Positions 55,976 through 63,867 of a stretch of 64,000 nucleotides of DNA are shown in pieces. Origin of the DNA: PNNG01 sp046291695 (GTDB taxonomy: Bacteria; Bacteroidota; Bacteroidia; UBA7662); the NCBI GenBank assembly GCA_046291695.1, contig JBKBSO010000002.1:124001-188000 (forward strand), read 5' to 3'. Made by a program: the position numbers and the translations under genes. Position 1 is the first letter of the stretch, and every line of letters starts with the position of its first letter. The notes beneath the pieces are model-generated. The model did no database searches and had not been told where the DNA came from. It saw nothing but the letters and a program-made list of their open reading frames with translations.

Positions 55976-56338
55976 ATGAAAAAATTAATGATGCTGAGCG
56001 TCACCCTGTTTGCGCTCAATTTGACAGTTTTTGCGGGTACGACACCTGAGTCAAAAACGAATGAATCTAGGCTTGAAAGTACTTGCTGGACTTATGCTGG
56101 TCCGGGTGAAACTTGCTGGAAGTATGGGACAAGCAAGATTTCTGCCGAACCCACTGGTGATGGTTGTGTGACTGTAGAATGCCCTCCTCCATTCCCTCCC
56201 TGTTGCATATGGCTGAATAGTGCTGGTCAGGCAATCATTGTTGTGAATGAAGAAACCATTACTTTTTCAGAGTTTACGGTAATTAATCCCGGTAATGACG
56301 CAGGTCAAGGCGGAAGTATTATTGGCTGCCTATATTAA
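55976..56338 (+). CDS. Small exported Cys-rich protein, module copy 1
   Basis: The 120-residue protein has a Sec signal peptide (MKKLMMLSVTLFALNLTVFA). The mature part is short, with paired cysteines in STCWTYAGPGETCWKY, GDGCVTVECPP and PPCCIWLNSAGQA; six of these are kept in the broken second copy, which suggests three disulfide bonds. The end GQGGSIIGCLY is also conserved, but its Cys is not. No sorting domain or known family is recognised. Similar-sized exported Cys peptides (the NVEALA type in Bacteroides) are encoded beside beta-propeller proteins, and a larger secreted protein follows here too. Function unknown. Confidence 0.82.
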   Translation: MKKLMMLSVTLFALNLTVFAGTTPESKTNESRLESTCWTYAGPGETCWKYGTSKISAEPTGDGCVTVECPPPFPPCCIWLNSAGQAIIVVNEETITFSEFTVINPGNDAGQGGSIIGCLY

Positions 56339-56342
56339 AATA

Positions 56343-56366
56343 ATACCCTGCTCTCGAGCAGGGTAT
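56343..56366 (+). promoter_or_regulatory. Intercistronic hairpin, copy 1
   Basis: ATACCCTGCT/AGCAGGGTAT, a 10-bp stem with a CTCG tetraloop, stands between the small gene and its partner. It is not followed by a T-run, so it is more likely a stabiliser or attenuator than a full terminator. Copy 2 (58162-58185) keeps the pairing through a compensating change. Confidence 0.8.
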
Positions 56367-56380
56367 TTAAATCTCAATTC

Positions 56381-57439
56381 ATGCGTGTTAAAACAATTTT
56401 GCTATTTTACTCATTGTTCATTTCCTATGGAAATGCCCAAACCATTGAGTCTACTCATCCACTTTCACTCAGTAGTGGTGAGCCCATGACCCCCATAACA
56501 GCAGCAGCACAATTTAATGACACTTACGTGTTTAAGAGTACAAACAAACGCGATCTCTATTTTGGCAAAAACCTGAACAACCTTTACAAATTGGACTTTA
56601 GAGACGAGTTCTTTAAGGTCTTTGATTCAAGTGCTGTAAAAAGTGAGGCCGAATCTATTCATAAGGTGAAAGATTGGCGAGAAAATTTATTTTTTTCTAA
56701 TCTGCACTTTATAAGAATTGGGCCAGATATTGGTATAGCCGCTGATTTTGTAATTGAAAGTTATCAATACGAATACATGCTACCTTATCATAAAGTATTC
56801 ATTCTGCTTTTCGACTCTACAACCTTCCGAAGTAAAAAGATACTTTTTATAGACCTTCCAAAAACCGAACCCCAGCCAATAATCAGAAACGTTTTGAATA
56901 CACCAAATACTGCTTTGAATCCATACATATATGTTGATGTTGAATATGAAGAAGAAACTAGCCTACCTGTATTTATCGGTTTGAGTGCTCCTAATACACC
57001 AGTGATTAGTTTTCCTGTTGATTTTCAACTACCGCCAAATTCATTGCGCTCAGGATATATTGGTAGAAAATTAAACTATTCAGTGCTCATAAATAATGAG
57101 GTTCGTCATTTGTATTCCAATGGCTTCGAAATTATCGACATGGATAAAAAAGAAATCCTTTTTATAGGCCCGGAATCGAGCGAAATTCTTTCACCAATAC
57201 TATTCGTACAAAATCATACCTGCGTTTTAGTGGCAGATATTGATTTTAAACAAATGAGAGCCGTTAATTACAGATTCCTATCTGTAATGGATGGTAGCTT
57301 AATAAAAATTGCAGATTACAAACAATTACCTAGCCATTATATACAGAACTTAACCGGTCTATCTGACTATTCTTCAGAGATTCAATGTGGTTTCCGAAAC
57401 ATTGATGGTAAACCACATTTGATTCACTTCATCCCTTGA
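56381..57439 (+). CDS. Secreted protein of unknown function, module copy 1 partner
   Basis: The 352-residue protein starts with a signal peptide (ILLFYSLFISYGNAQ). The mature part has repeated beta segments such as FNDTYVFKSTNKRDLYFGK, HKVFILLFDSTTFRSKKILF and RFLSVMDGSLIKI, spaced in a way that recalls a six-bladed propeller, but no family is recognised. It lacks a T9SS tail, so it is probably periplasmic. It follows the small Cys-rich gene after 42 bases, including a hairpin. A second copy at 58195 is about 60% identical by eye, with the second half more conserved. Confidence 0.8.
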   Translation: MRVKTILLFYSLFISYGNAQTIESTHPLSLSSGEPMTPITAAAQFNDTYVFKSTNKRDLYFGKNLNNLYKLDFRDEFFKVFDSSAVKSEAESIHKVKDWRENLFFSNLHFIRIGPDIGIAADFVIESYQYEYMLPYHKVFILLFDSTTFRSKKILFIDLPKTEPQPIIRNVLNTPNTALNPYIYVDVEYEEETSLPVFIGLSAPNTPVISFPVDFQLPPNSLRSGYIGRKLNYSVLINNEVRHLYSNGFEIIDMDKKEILFIGPESSEILSPILFVQNHTCVLVADIDFKQMRAVNYRFLSVMDGSLIKIADYKQLPSHYIQNLTGLSDYSSEIQCGFRNIDGKPHLIHFIP

Positions 57440-57506
57440 AGTTCACCTGCAATGGCGAAGCCACCCACAAGCTGACATTCCGCTAATCGAAGCTTAAAAA
57501 ATTACC

Positions 57507-57536
57507 AAGCCCGGGGCAATTGCTCCGGGCTTTTTT
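57507..57536 (+). terminator. Terminator, second copy
   Basis: Same AAGCCCGG...CCGGGCTT hairpin and six T as at 55688. It ends transcription of the first module. Confidence 0.9.
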
Positions 57537-57749
57537 GTTCTTCAATTCTATATAGCTGTTTAAATTATTGAAGCTCAACTAGTCATCGATCTACAAAATA
57601 AAGTTGCTACAGAAAAAAGTACAAAATACAGCAGCAAATGATTTAAACGCAACTTTTGTTCCAAAACCAATAGTATTAGTTAGCGGAGTCACTGGGATGT
57701 CCTATAATTTTTTACTAAAATATTTGGTGCATTCGTTTTTTTTTTTTGA

Positions 57750-57781
57750 TTTGAGAACTCGAGTGAATTTTTATAACTTTA
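57750..57781 (+). promoter_or_regulatory. Promoter of module copy 2
   Basis: TTTG (57750-57753), 20-base spacer, TAACTTTA (57774-57781), as in copy 1. It probably still drives the intact partner gene at 58195. Confidence 0.7.
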
Positions 57782-57793
57782 AACTTAACAAAA

Positions 57794-58156
57794 ATGAAAA
57801 AATTAATGATCCTGAGCGCAGCTTTGCTTGCGTTCAATTTAACTGCATTTGCCAGCACCGGCCCTTAAGCAAAGAGTGATCAATCAAAACTAGAAAGCAC
57901 TTGCTGGTCATATGCCGGTCCAGGCGAAAGCTGCTTCAAAAAAGGCACTAACCACACTTCTGTTGACCCTGATAATTCCGATTGTTACATTGTTAAATGC
58001 CCTGCTCCTTACGACCCATGTTGCATCTGGATGAATAGTGCTGGTCAGGCTGTCATCGTAGTGAATGAAGAAATTATCACATTTACTAGTTTCGAAGTCA
58101 CTGATCCAGGGAACGGCCTTGGTCAAGGCGGAAGCATAATTGGATACCTTAACTAA
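57794..58156 (+). pseudogene. Small exported Cys-rich protein, module copy 2, with in-frame stop
   Basis: The ATG at 57794 starts a frame homologous to the 55976 gene and collinear with it for 120 codons. Codon 25 is TAA (57866-57868), directly after the signal peptide (FASTGP), where copy 1 has GAG. The rest is open and keeps all six paired cysteines (LESTCWSYAGPGESC, DCYIVKC, PCCIWMNSAGQA), ending IIGYLN. The single change suggests recent inactivation, an assembly error, or read-through or restart. Confidence 0.85.
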
Positions 58157-58161
58157 TAAAA

Positions 58162-58185
58162 ATGCCCTGCTTTCGAGCAGGGCAT
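58162..58185 (+). promoter_or_regulatory. Intercistronic hairpin, copy 2
   Basis: ATGCCCTGCT/AGCAGGGCAT, a 10-bp stem with a TTCG tetraloop. One base pair differs from copy 1 on both sides (A-T to G-C), which keeps the pairing. Confidence 0.8.
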
Positions 58186-58194
58186 AAACACCTT

Positions 58195-59253
58195 ATGCGC
58201 ATTCAACTTACACTAATTCTTTGCTCTTTACTCAGCTTGTCGGGGTTCTCTCAAAAAATCGAATCCGTTCATCCTTTGGCACTAAGTAATGGAGATACAA
58301 TGACTGCTGTCACTAGGGTTGCCCAATTCAACAATACATTCCTGTTTTTAAGCAAGAAAAAACGGCATATTTATTATGGAGAAGACCTTTCTGCCTTGCA
58401 GATAATAGACCTCAGGGACGAATTTTTTAAGGTTTTTGATACTAGTTATGTAAAAACGGAAGGTGAGCAAGTTCATAAGATCAAAGCATGGCAAGAAGAT
58501 TTATTTTTTTCAAATTTCTATTTCTTGAGAGTAGGTCCAGACATCGGGCTTTTTGCTGATTTCGTAATTGAGAGTCATCAATATGAATACATGCTAGCAT
58601 TTCACAGGGTCATTGTGCTTCTTTTCGACTCAACTACATTCAGAAGTAAAAAAATTCTTTTCGTTAACCTACCTGAGACTGAGCCAAAGCCGATTATTAG
58701 GAAGGGATTCTCAACGCCCAATACCGCTCAAAGCCCAAACATATTTGTAGATGTTGAATATGCAGATGAAACAACTTTACCTGTATTAATTGGCCTAAGC
58801 AGCCCCGATGCCCCAGCCATCTCTTTTCCTTCCAGCTTCCGATTACCTCCAAATAATTATCGATCCATGATAATGGGGATGAAATTTAATTATTCAGTCC
58901 CTATTGGAGATAGAACTTATCATCTCTTTTCAAATGGCTTTGAAATTGTCGATATGGACCAAAAAGAACTGTTCTTTACTAGCCCTGACTCAACCATGAT
59001 TTTATCCCCTATTCTATTCGTAGAAAACCAACCCTGCGTGGTTGTGGCGACCATCAATATGGAACAAATGAGAAATTCAAATTTTAGGTATGTGTCTGTT
59101 TTAGATGGTAGCTATGTGAAAGATGTGGACCACCGAAAGCTTCCTTCTTTTTACATTCATAACCTCACAGGCTTATCGTATTCGGAGCAGGGACCATATT
59201 TGGGGTTTAGAAATATTGAAGGAAAACCACACTTGATTCACTTCACCCCTTGA
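58195..59253 (+). CDS. Secreted protein of unknown function, module copy 2 partner
   Basis: The ATG at 58195 gives 352 residues with a signal peptide (LTLILCSLLSLSGFSQ). It aligns end to end with the 56381 product, for example EFFKVFDTSYVKTEG, RVGPDIGLFADFVIES and LLFDSTTFRSKKILF, ending GFRNIEGKPHLIHFTP. The frame is intact, unlike the small gene before it. No family is recognised. Conservation against the first copy shows selection on the protein after the duplication. Confidence 0.8.
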   Translation: MRIQLTLILCSLLSLSGFSQKIESVHPLALSNGDTMTAVTRVAQFNNTFLFLSKKKRHIYYGEDLSALQIIDLRDEFFKVFDTSYVKTEGEQVHKIKAWQEDLFFSNFYFLRVGPDIGLFADFVIESHQYEYMLAFHRVIVLLFDSTTFRSKKILFVNLPETEPKPIIRKGFSTPNTAQSPNIFVDVEYADETTLPVLIGLSSPDAPAISFPSSFRLPPNNYRSMIMGMKFNYSVPIGDRTYHLFSNGFEIVDMDQKELFFTSPDSTMILSPILFVENQPCVVVATINMEQMRNSNFRYVSVLDGSYVKDVDHRKLPSFYIHNLTGLSYSEQGPYLGFRNIEGKPHLIHFTP

Positions 59254-59318
59254 AGTACCCCTGCAATGGCAAAGCCACCACAAGGTGACTTTCCGCTAAG
59301 CGCGATCGCATTTATCAC

Positions 59319-59347
59319 AAGCCCGGGGTTTACTCCGGGCTTTTTTT
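59319..59347 (+). terminator. Terminator, third copy
   Basis: AAGCCCGG...CCGGGCTT hairpin with seven T, after a third, more decayed fragment of the T9SS tail end (from 59268). It closes the second module. Confidence 0.9.
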
Positions 59348-59472
59348 GTGCCTGGCCCCATGCAAATGGCAGAAACCAAAGCCACTCATCCAAAAAAGCC
59401 AGCTGCAAGCCTCCATCTATCCAAAGTCCATCGCTTTCTTGTGGCTATGGCAGATATTTACAGCACAAACGC

Positions 59473-60657
59473 ATGATGAAATACCTCTTACTTATCGCGC
59501 TGAGCTGCTGTCAGCTGCTCGCCGGCGGTCAGGCCTTCACGGCTGGACAAACGTATTGGTCGCCCGACGGCTTTATCGAGTACCGCTGTGGCAACCTTCC
59601 CCTAATCATCACCGCCCCGCATGGCGGCTATCACACGCCCGATTCGTTGCCCGATCGGAGTTGTCCGGGCGCAACCACCGTGCAAGATGCCAACACCCTG
59701 GAGCTGGCACAGGCCATCGACTCCATTTACAACCTGCATCACCCCTGCCGACCTCATGTGGTGATTTCGCACCTGCACCGCCGCAAACTCGACCCAAATC
59801 GCGATTCGAGTGAAGCCAGTTGCGATCATCCCCAAGGTATGGCCATATGGCGCGCTTTCCACCATTTTGTACAAGCCGCACGCGACAGCGTACAACTGCA
59901 CTTTGGCAAAGGTCTGTTGCTCGATTTGCATGGCCACGCCCACACCATTCAGCGTATTGAACTGGGTTATCAACTTACGGCTGATCATTTACGTGCAGGC
60001 GATTCGGCCATTAACAGCAGTTTCAGGGTACAGCGCAGCGGGATACGGAGCTTGGTGGCCATAAACCAAGGCCAGCTCACCCATGCCGAGCTGTTACAAG
60101 GCGAAGATGCCCTGGGCACTTGGCTTCAAGATGCAGGCTATCCGGCTGTTCCTTCGCAACAAGATACGGCTCCACATCTTGGCGAACCCTTTTTCAGTGG
60201 CGGTTACATTACCGACAGACACGGCAGTAAACATGGCGGAACGGTAGATGCTATTCAGCTCGAACATTACCGAATAGGCATACGCGATAATGCCGCCAAC
60301 CGTGCGCGATATGCCGATACCTTGCGACTGCTAACCAACCGCTTTTTGGCCACACACTATTTTGGCAATACAGCCTTTCTAACAGCTTGTGGAGCCAGCC
60401 CGAATTCGATAACCAAAAAAGCGTCGCAAAGCAGCTGGTTCCGACTGTACCCCAATCCCGGTAGCGCTTTTTATGTAGATACCGACGCAAGTGGTGAACT
60501 GCAAATATTCGATTTACAAGGAAAATGCCATTATAAACAAGCTTTGGTGGCCGGAAAACAGCTGATTGCTCCCTCATTAGCTCCAGGCATCTACCTCCTG
60601 CTACTCCAATCGCCCGGCCAAACTTCTGGCTGGTTGCGATGGATGAATTTGCAATAA
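59473..60657 (+). CDS. Secreted N-formylglutamate amidohydrolase-like protein with T9SS tail
   Basis: The ATG at 59473 gives 394 residues with a signal peptide (YLLLIALSCCQLLAGGQA). The middle part has the metal-site pattern of the N-formylglutamate amidohydrolase superfamily: IITAPHGGYHTPDSLPDR, VVISHLHRRKLDPNRD, LLLDLHGHAHTIQRIELGY. The tail (FRLYPNPGSAFYVDTD...) is a type A T9SS sorting domain. A zinc amidase with cell-surface location is suggested; the substrate may be a peptide or amide from outside. Upstream bases 59348-59472 hold nothing I can identify. Confidence 0.85.
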   Translation: MMKYLLLIALSCCQLLAGGQAFTAGQTYWSPDGFIEYRCGNLPLIITAPHGGYHTPDSLPDRSCPGATTVQDANTLELAQAIDSIYNLHHPCRPHVVISHLHRRKLDPNRDSSEASCDHPQGMAIWRAFHHFVQAARDSVQLHFGKGLLLDLHGHAHTIQRIELGYQLTADHLRAGDSAINSSFRVQRSGIRSLVAINQGQLTHAELLQGEDALGTWLQDAGYPAVPSQQDTAPHLGEPFFSGGYITDRHGSKHGGTVDAIQLEHYRIGIRDNAANRARYADTLRLLTNRFLATHYFGNTAFLTACGASPNSITKKASQSSWFRLYPNPGSAFYVDTDASGELQIFDLQGKCHYKQALVAGKQLIAPSLAPGIYLLLLQSPGQTSGWLRWMNLQ

Positions 60658-60691
60658 ATTCCCCTAGAACAACGACATAATATTATAATTT

Positions 60692-60772
60692 ATCCTTTTC
60701 TAAAGGATGATTTAAACATACTAATCCTTTTTAAGAATACAATAAACAAATTATTGAGCCTATAAAAAGGAT
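60692..60772 (+). promoter_or_regulatory. Array of four ATCCTTT half-sites before the ATPase gene
   Basis: ATCCTTT (60692-60698) and AAAGGAT (60702-60708) form a dyad with three bases between. ATCCTTTTTA (60724-60733) and TAAAAAGGAT (60763-60772) form a second, wider dyad. The last half-site lies about eight bases before the -7 box TATATTTG. This looks like an operator for repression of the gene. Confidence 0.65.
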
Positions 60773-60780
60773 ATTTTTGC

Positions 60781-60788
60781 TATATTTG
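60781..60788 (+). promoter_or_regulatory. -7 element of the DUF4143 ATPase gene
   Basis: TATATTTG is a perfect -7 box, four bases before the GTG start. Transcription would begin at or near the start codon, so the mRNA would be leaderless. Confidence 0.65.
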
Positions 60789-60792
60789 TCAG

Positions 60793-62112
60793 GTGATACG
60801 CAAAGAAGTCATACAGCAACTCATCAAAAACTTCCAGGATCGCCATCAACCAGTCTTGGTAACACGGGAAGATGCTTTGCCCTTGCATAGTCGTAAGGTG
60901 GTGGTAGCCAAAGGAGTTCGGCGATCTGGCAAATCGAGCGCCATGCTTTTGGCCGTAGATGCCTTACTAGCCGAAGGTACATCCATAGAAAAGGTGTTGT
61001 ACTTGAACTTCGACGATGAACGCTTGCCCTTCACCGCCGAAAGTTTCGACCTCATATTGCAAGCCTATCGCGAGCTTTATCCGCACATACCCATGAACGA
61101 GGTATATGTGTTTTTAGACGAAGTGCAACAATGCACGGGCTGGGAGCAATTTGTACGCAGACTGTACGATCAGGAAACCCAAAATGTATTTATAACCGGC
61201 TCCAACGCACGGCTGCTCTCTTCGGAAATAGCAACTTCGCTACGCGGCAGAACGCTGCAGTTCGAGTATTTCCCCCTATCGTTTAGCGAATATTGCAACT
61301 TCAAAAAGCTCGACAGTAGCTACGGCAGCTCGCGCCAAAACGCAATGCTACAAGCAGCCTTCAATAGCTACTACCAGCAAGGCGGTTTCCCCGAACTGGT
61401 GCTCGACGATACACCTTTCCGCGACAAAATACTGCAAGAGTATTACCACCTCATGCTGTATCGCGATATGGTAGAGCGTTACGACATCCGCAATTTACCG
61501 GCACTGCGCTACTTTATACGCCGCTTAATCGTAAACATCAGCAAACCGATTTCTATACAGAAACTATTCAACGAGCTCAAATCGGCCGGACTGGCAGTGA
61601 GCAAAAATTCCTTGTACGAATGGATAGCGCAGCTTGACGCCATCTACCTTTTTTTGCCATTGCCCAAGTTCGAGCCCTCCATGGTGAAAGAACAAAGCAG
61701 CGAAAAGAAGTACTACCTCATCGACAATGGTTTGCTAAGGGCACTGAGTCCGCAATTGAGTGAAGGCAAGGGCGTGATGCTCGAAAACCTGGTTTACCTG
61801 CAACTGCGGCGAATGGCCGATTTGTCGAGCCAGTTCTTTTTTTACAAAGGCAAAAAAGAATGCGATTTTGTAGTGGCCCGCCATCAGCAAGTAGAGCAAC
61901 TGGTTCAGGTATGCTGGGAAGTGTATGAAGCCGACACACTTAAACGCGAAATAGCCGGACTACTGGAAGCAGCCAAGGCCATTAACTGCAACAATCTTTG
62001 GCTGGTAACCGACCATCAGGAAGACGAGATACAACAAGAAGGCTACACCATCCGCATGCTTCCAGCCTGGAAATTCTGCTTGCTACATGAGCGCAAAAAT
62101 CAAAGCACCTAA
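60793..62112 (+). CDS. AAA family ATPase with C-terminal DUF4143 domain
   Basis: The protein has 439 residues from a GTG. Walker A is AKGVRRSGKSSAML, Walker B VYVFLDEVQQ, and sensor region NVFITGSNARLLSSEIATSL, with GRTLQFEYFPLSFSEYC as the usual link. The C-terminal DUF4143 domain (ENLVYLQLRRMADLSSQ, FFYKGKKECDFVV) has a nuclease-like ECDFVV pattern. Such genes are widespread single units in Bacteroidota with no settled role. The upstream half-site array suggests tight control. Confidence 0.9.
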   Translation: MIRKEVIQQLIKNFQDRHQPVLVTREDALPLHSRKVVVAKGVRRSGKSSAMLLAVDALLAEGTSIEKVLYLNFDDERLPFTAESFDLILQAYRELYPHIPMNEVYVFLDEVQQCTGWEQFVRRLYDQETQNVFITGSNARLLSSEIATSLRGRTLQFEYFPLSFSEYCNFKKLDSSYGSSRQNAMLQAAFNSYYQQGGFPELVLDDTPFRDKILQEYYHLMLYRDMVERYDIRNLPALRYFIRRLIVNISKPISIQKLFNELKSAGLAVSKNSLYEWIAQLDAIYLFLPLPKFEPSMVKEQSSEKKYYLIDNGLLRALSPQLSEGKGVMLENLVYLQLRRMADLSSQFFFYKGKKECDFVVARHQQVEQLVQVCWEVYEADTLKREIAGLLEAAKAINCNNLWLVTDHQEDEIQQEGYTIRMLPAWKFCLLHERKNQST

Positions 62113-62118
62113 AAATGC

Positions 62119-62412
62119 AAACTGTTCATCTGCCTTTTAGCAAGTATGCCGAAGGCTTGGCTCTGCGACCTTCTTCAGATGCCGACAGCATCGTCGGTAC
62201 CGGACTAGCTGCGTAAGCAGCGCTGTCCAAAAGGCTCCGATTCCTTCTTTAGTTGCCGACATGCAATGGCATCGTCGGTACGCGGCCAGCCGTAGCCTCT
62301 AGTACCACTGATAAAAAAGGCCACTCAAAGACCCACGGGCAGCAACAGCCATTAACAATGCTTAAAATAAGAATAGCCTCTGCGCTTCAGCGGTGAGAAA
62401 AAGACCGCTGCT
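62119..62412 (+). repeat. Dispersed repeat element, copy B
   Basis: It begins seven bases after the ATPase stop and shares ordered blocks with 32741-32976 (inverse orientation). Copy B has two extra inserts, each a small hairpin: GCCGAC...GTCGGT at about 62184-62200 and 62258-62280. No coding capacity is seen. The gap 62113-62501 holds only this element and the metK terminator. Confidence 0.8.
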
Positions 62413-62448
62413 TCTGTTCTGACAATCACACGGATATGAAGTAAATGT

Positions 62449-62483
62449 AAAAAAGCCGCCCCAATTACTCAGGACGGCTTTTT
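62449..62483 (-). terminator. Terminator of metK
   Basis: On the minus strand, AAGCCGTCC / GGGCGGCTT with a nine-base loop is followed by six T. It may work in both directions. Confidence 0.85.
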
Positions 62484-62501
62484 ACTACATAAAATTTCGG
62501 C

Positions 62502-63800
62502 TTACAACCCAAAGGCCTGCTTCACCGGCTCCACCATATCGAGCTTCTCCCAAGTGAAGAGCTCAACATTCAAGGTCTTGCTGTCGGTAGCACGGCTACC
62601 CCAGCTGATGGTTTTGCTTACTTTTTGTGCTTCGCGACCCATATGGCCATAAGCAGCCGTTTCGCTATAAATTGGATTCAACAAGCCCAAACGCTTGATG
62701 AGCATACCCGGACGCATATCGAACAAACCAGCGATTTTTTCGGCAATCACGCTATCGCTCAGCTTGCGGCCATCAGCATCCTTCACCTTGGCAGTACCAT
62801 AGGTGTTCACGTACAAGCCCACCGGCTCAGCCACGCCAATGGCATAGGCCACCTGCACCAACACCTGTTCGGCAACTCCTGCGGCTACCAAGTTTTTGGC
62901 AATGTGACGGGTAGCGTATGCAGCCGAACGGTCAACTTTTGAAGGGTCTTTGCCTGAAAAAGCACCTCCACCGTGTGCCCCTTTGCCGCCATAGGTATCT
63001 ACGATGATTTTACGGCCTGTAAGACCGGTATCGCCATGCGGACCACCAATTACAAACACACCAGTAGGGTTAATATGAAACTTTATGTCGTCAGTAAACA
63101 AGCGCTTAACACGTACAGGAACCAATTTTTTAATGCGAGGCATCAGGTACTTATGAATATCGGCGCTGATCCGGTCTTGCATGGCCTTTTGGTCTTCCTT
63201 GGCATTGCCAGTATTCACAAAATCATCGTGTTGGGTAGAAATTACCACAGCGTCGATGGCTTCAGGCTTGTGCTTTTCGCTGTAACGGATGGTTACCTGG
63301 CTTTTGGCATCGGGACGGAGGTACTTCATTACCTTGCCTTCTTTGCGGATGGCTGCCAATTCGCGAAGCAACAAATGGCTCAACTCAAGGGCCAAAGGCA
63401 TATAAGTGTCGGTTTCGTTGGTCGCGTAACCGAACATCATGCCCTGATCGCCAGCACCTTGCTCTTCAGGACGGGCTTTTTCGACGCCTTGGTTAATGTC
63501 GGGCGATTGCTCATGAATGGCTGAGATAACACCACAACTATCGGCATCGAACATATATTCCGATTTGGTGTAACCGATGCGGCGGATGGTTTCGCGAGCC
63601 ACCTTTTGTACATCTACATACCCTTCAGTTTTTACTTCACCGCTAAGTACCGTAAGCCCGGTGGTAACCAATGTTTCGCAAGCCACCTTCGAATTTGGGT
63701 CCTGCGCTAAAAATGCATCAAGAAGAGCGTCTGAAATCTGGTCGGCTACCTTGTCGGGATGCCCTTCCGAAACCGATTCTGAGGTAAAAAAATAAGACAT
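62502..63800 (-). CDS. metK: S-adenosylmethionine synthetase
   Basis: MetK makes SAM from methionine and ATP. The ATG at 63800 gives 432 residues (MSYFFTSESVSEGHPDKVAD...). The ATP site GAGDQGMMFGYATNET, FVIGGPHGDTGLTGRKIIVD and the loop GGGAFSGKDPSKVDRSAAY are all present. It is about 40 residues longer than the E. coli enzyme, through inserts usual in Bacteroidota. A SAM-II riboswitch lies in its leader, giving product feedback. Confidence 0.97.
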   Translation of the reverse strand: MSYFFTSESVSEGHPDKVADQISDALLDAFLAQDPNSKVACETLVTTGLTVLSGEVKTEGYVDVQKVARETIRRIGYTKSEYMFDADSCGVISAIHEQSPDINQGVEKARPEEQGAGDQGMMFGYATNETDTYMPLALELSHLLLRELAAIRKEGKVMKYLRPDAKSQVTIRYSEKHKPEAIDAVVISTQHDDFVNTGNAKEDQKAMQDRISADIHKYLMPRIKKLVPVRVKRLFTDDIKFHINPTGVFVIGGPHGDTGLTGRKIIVDTYGGKGAHGGGAFSGKDPSKVDRSAAYATRHIAKNLVAAGVAEQVLVQVAYAIGVAEPVGLYVNTYGTAKVKDADGRKLSDSVIAEKIAGLFDMRPGMLIKRLGLLNPIYSETAAYGHMGREAQKVSKTISWGSRATDSKTLNVELFTWEKLDMVEPVKQAFGL

Positions 63801-63867
63801 TCGTGTCAGTTGATTAAAATGGTTAAAAACTAAACTGACTGAACCGAAAGTGCACGCAAGGCAAGAA

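Larger units (their letters stand above)
57454..57793 (+). repeat. Leader repeat, copy 2 (terminator, spacer, promoter)
   Basis: About 94% identical to 55635-55975. It starts with a fragment of the T9SS tail of the esterase-like gene (GEATHKLTFR and a stop), then the terminator (57507-57536), a run of 12 T (57736-57747) and the promoter TTTG-N20-TAACTTTA (57750-57781). Copy 1 has 14 T in the run. Confidence 0.9.
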
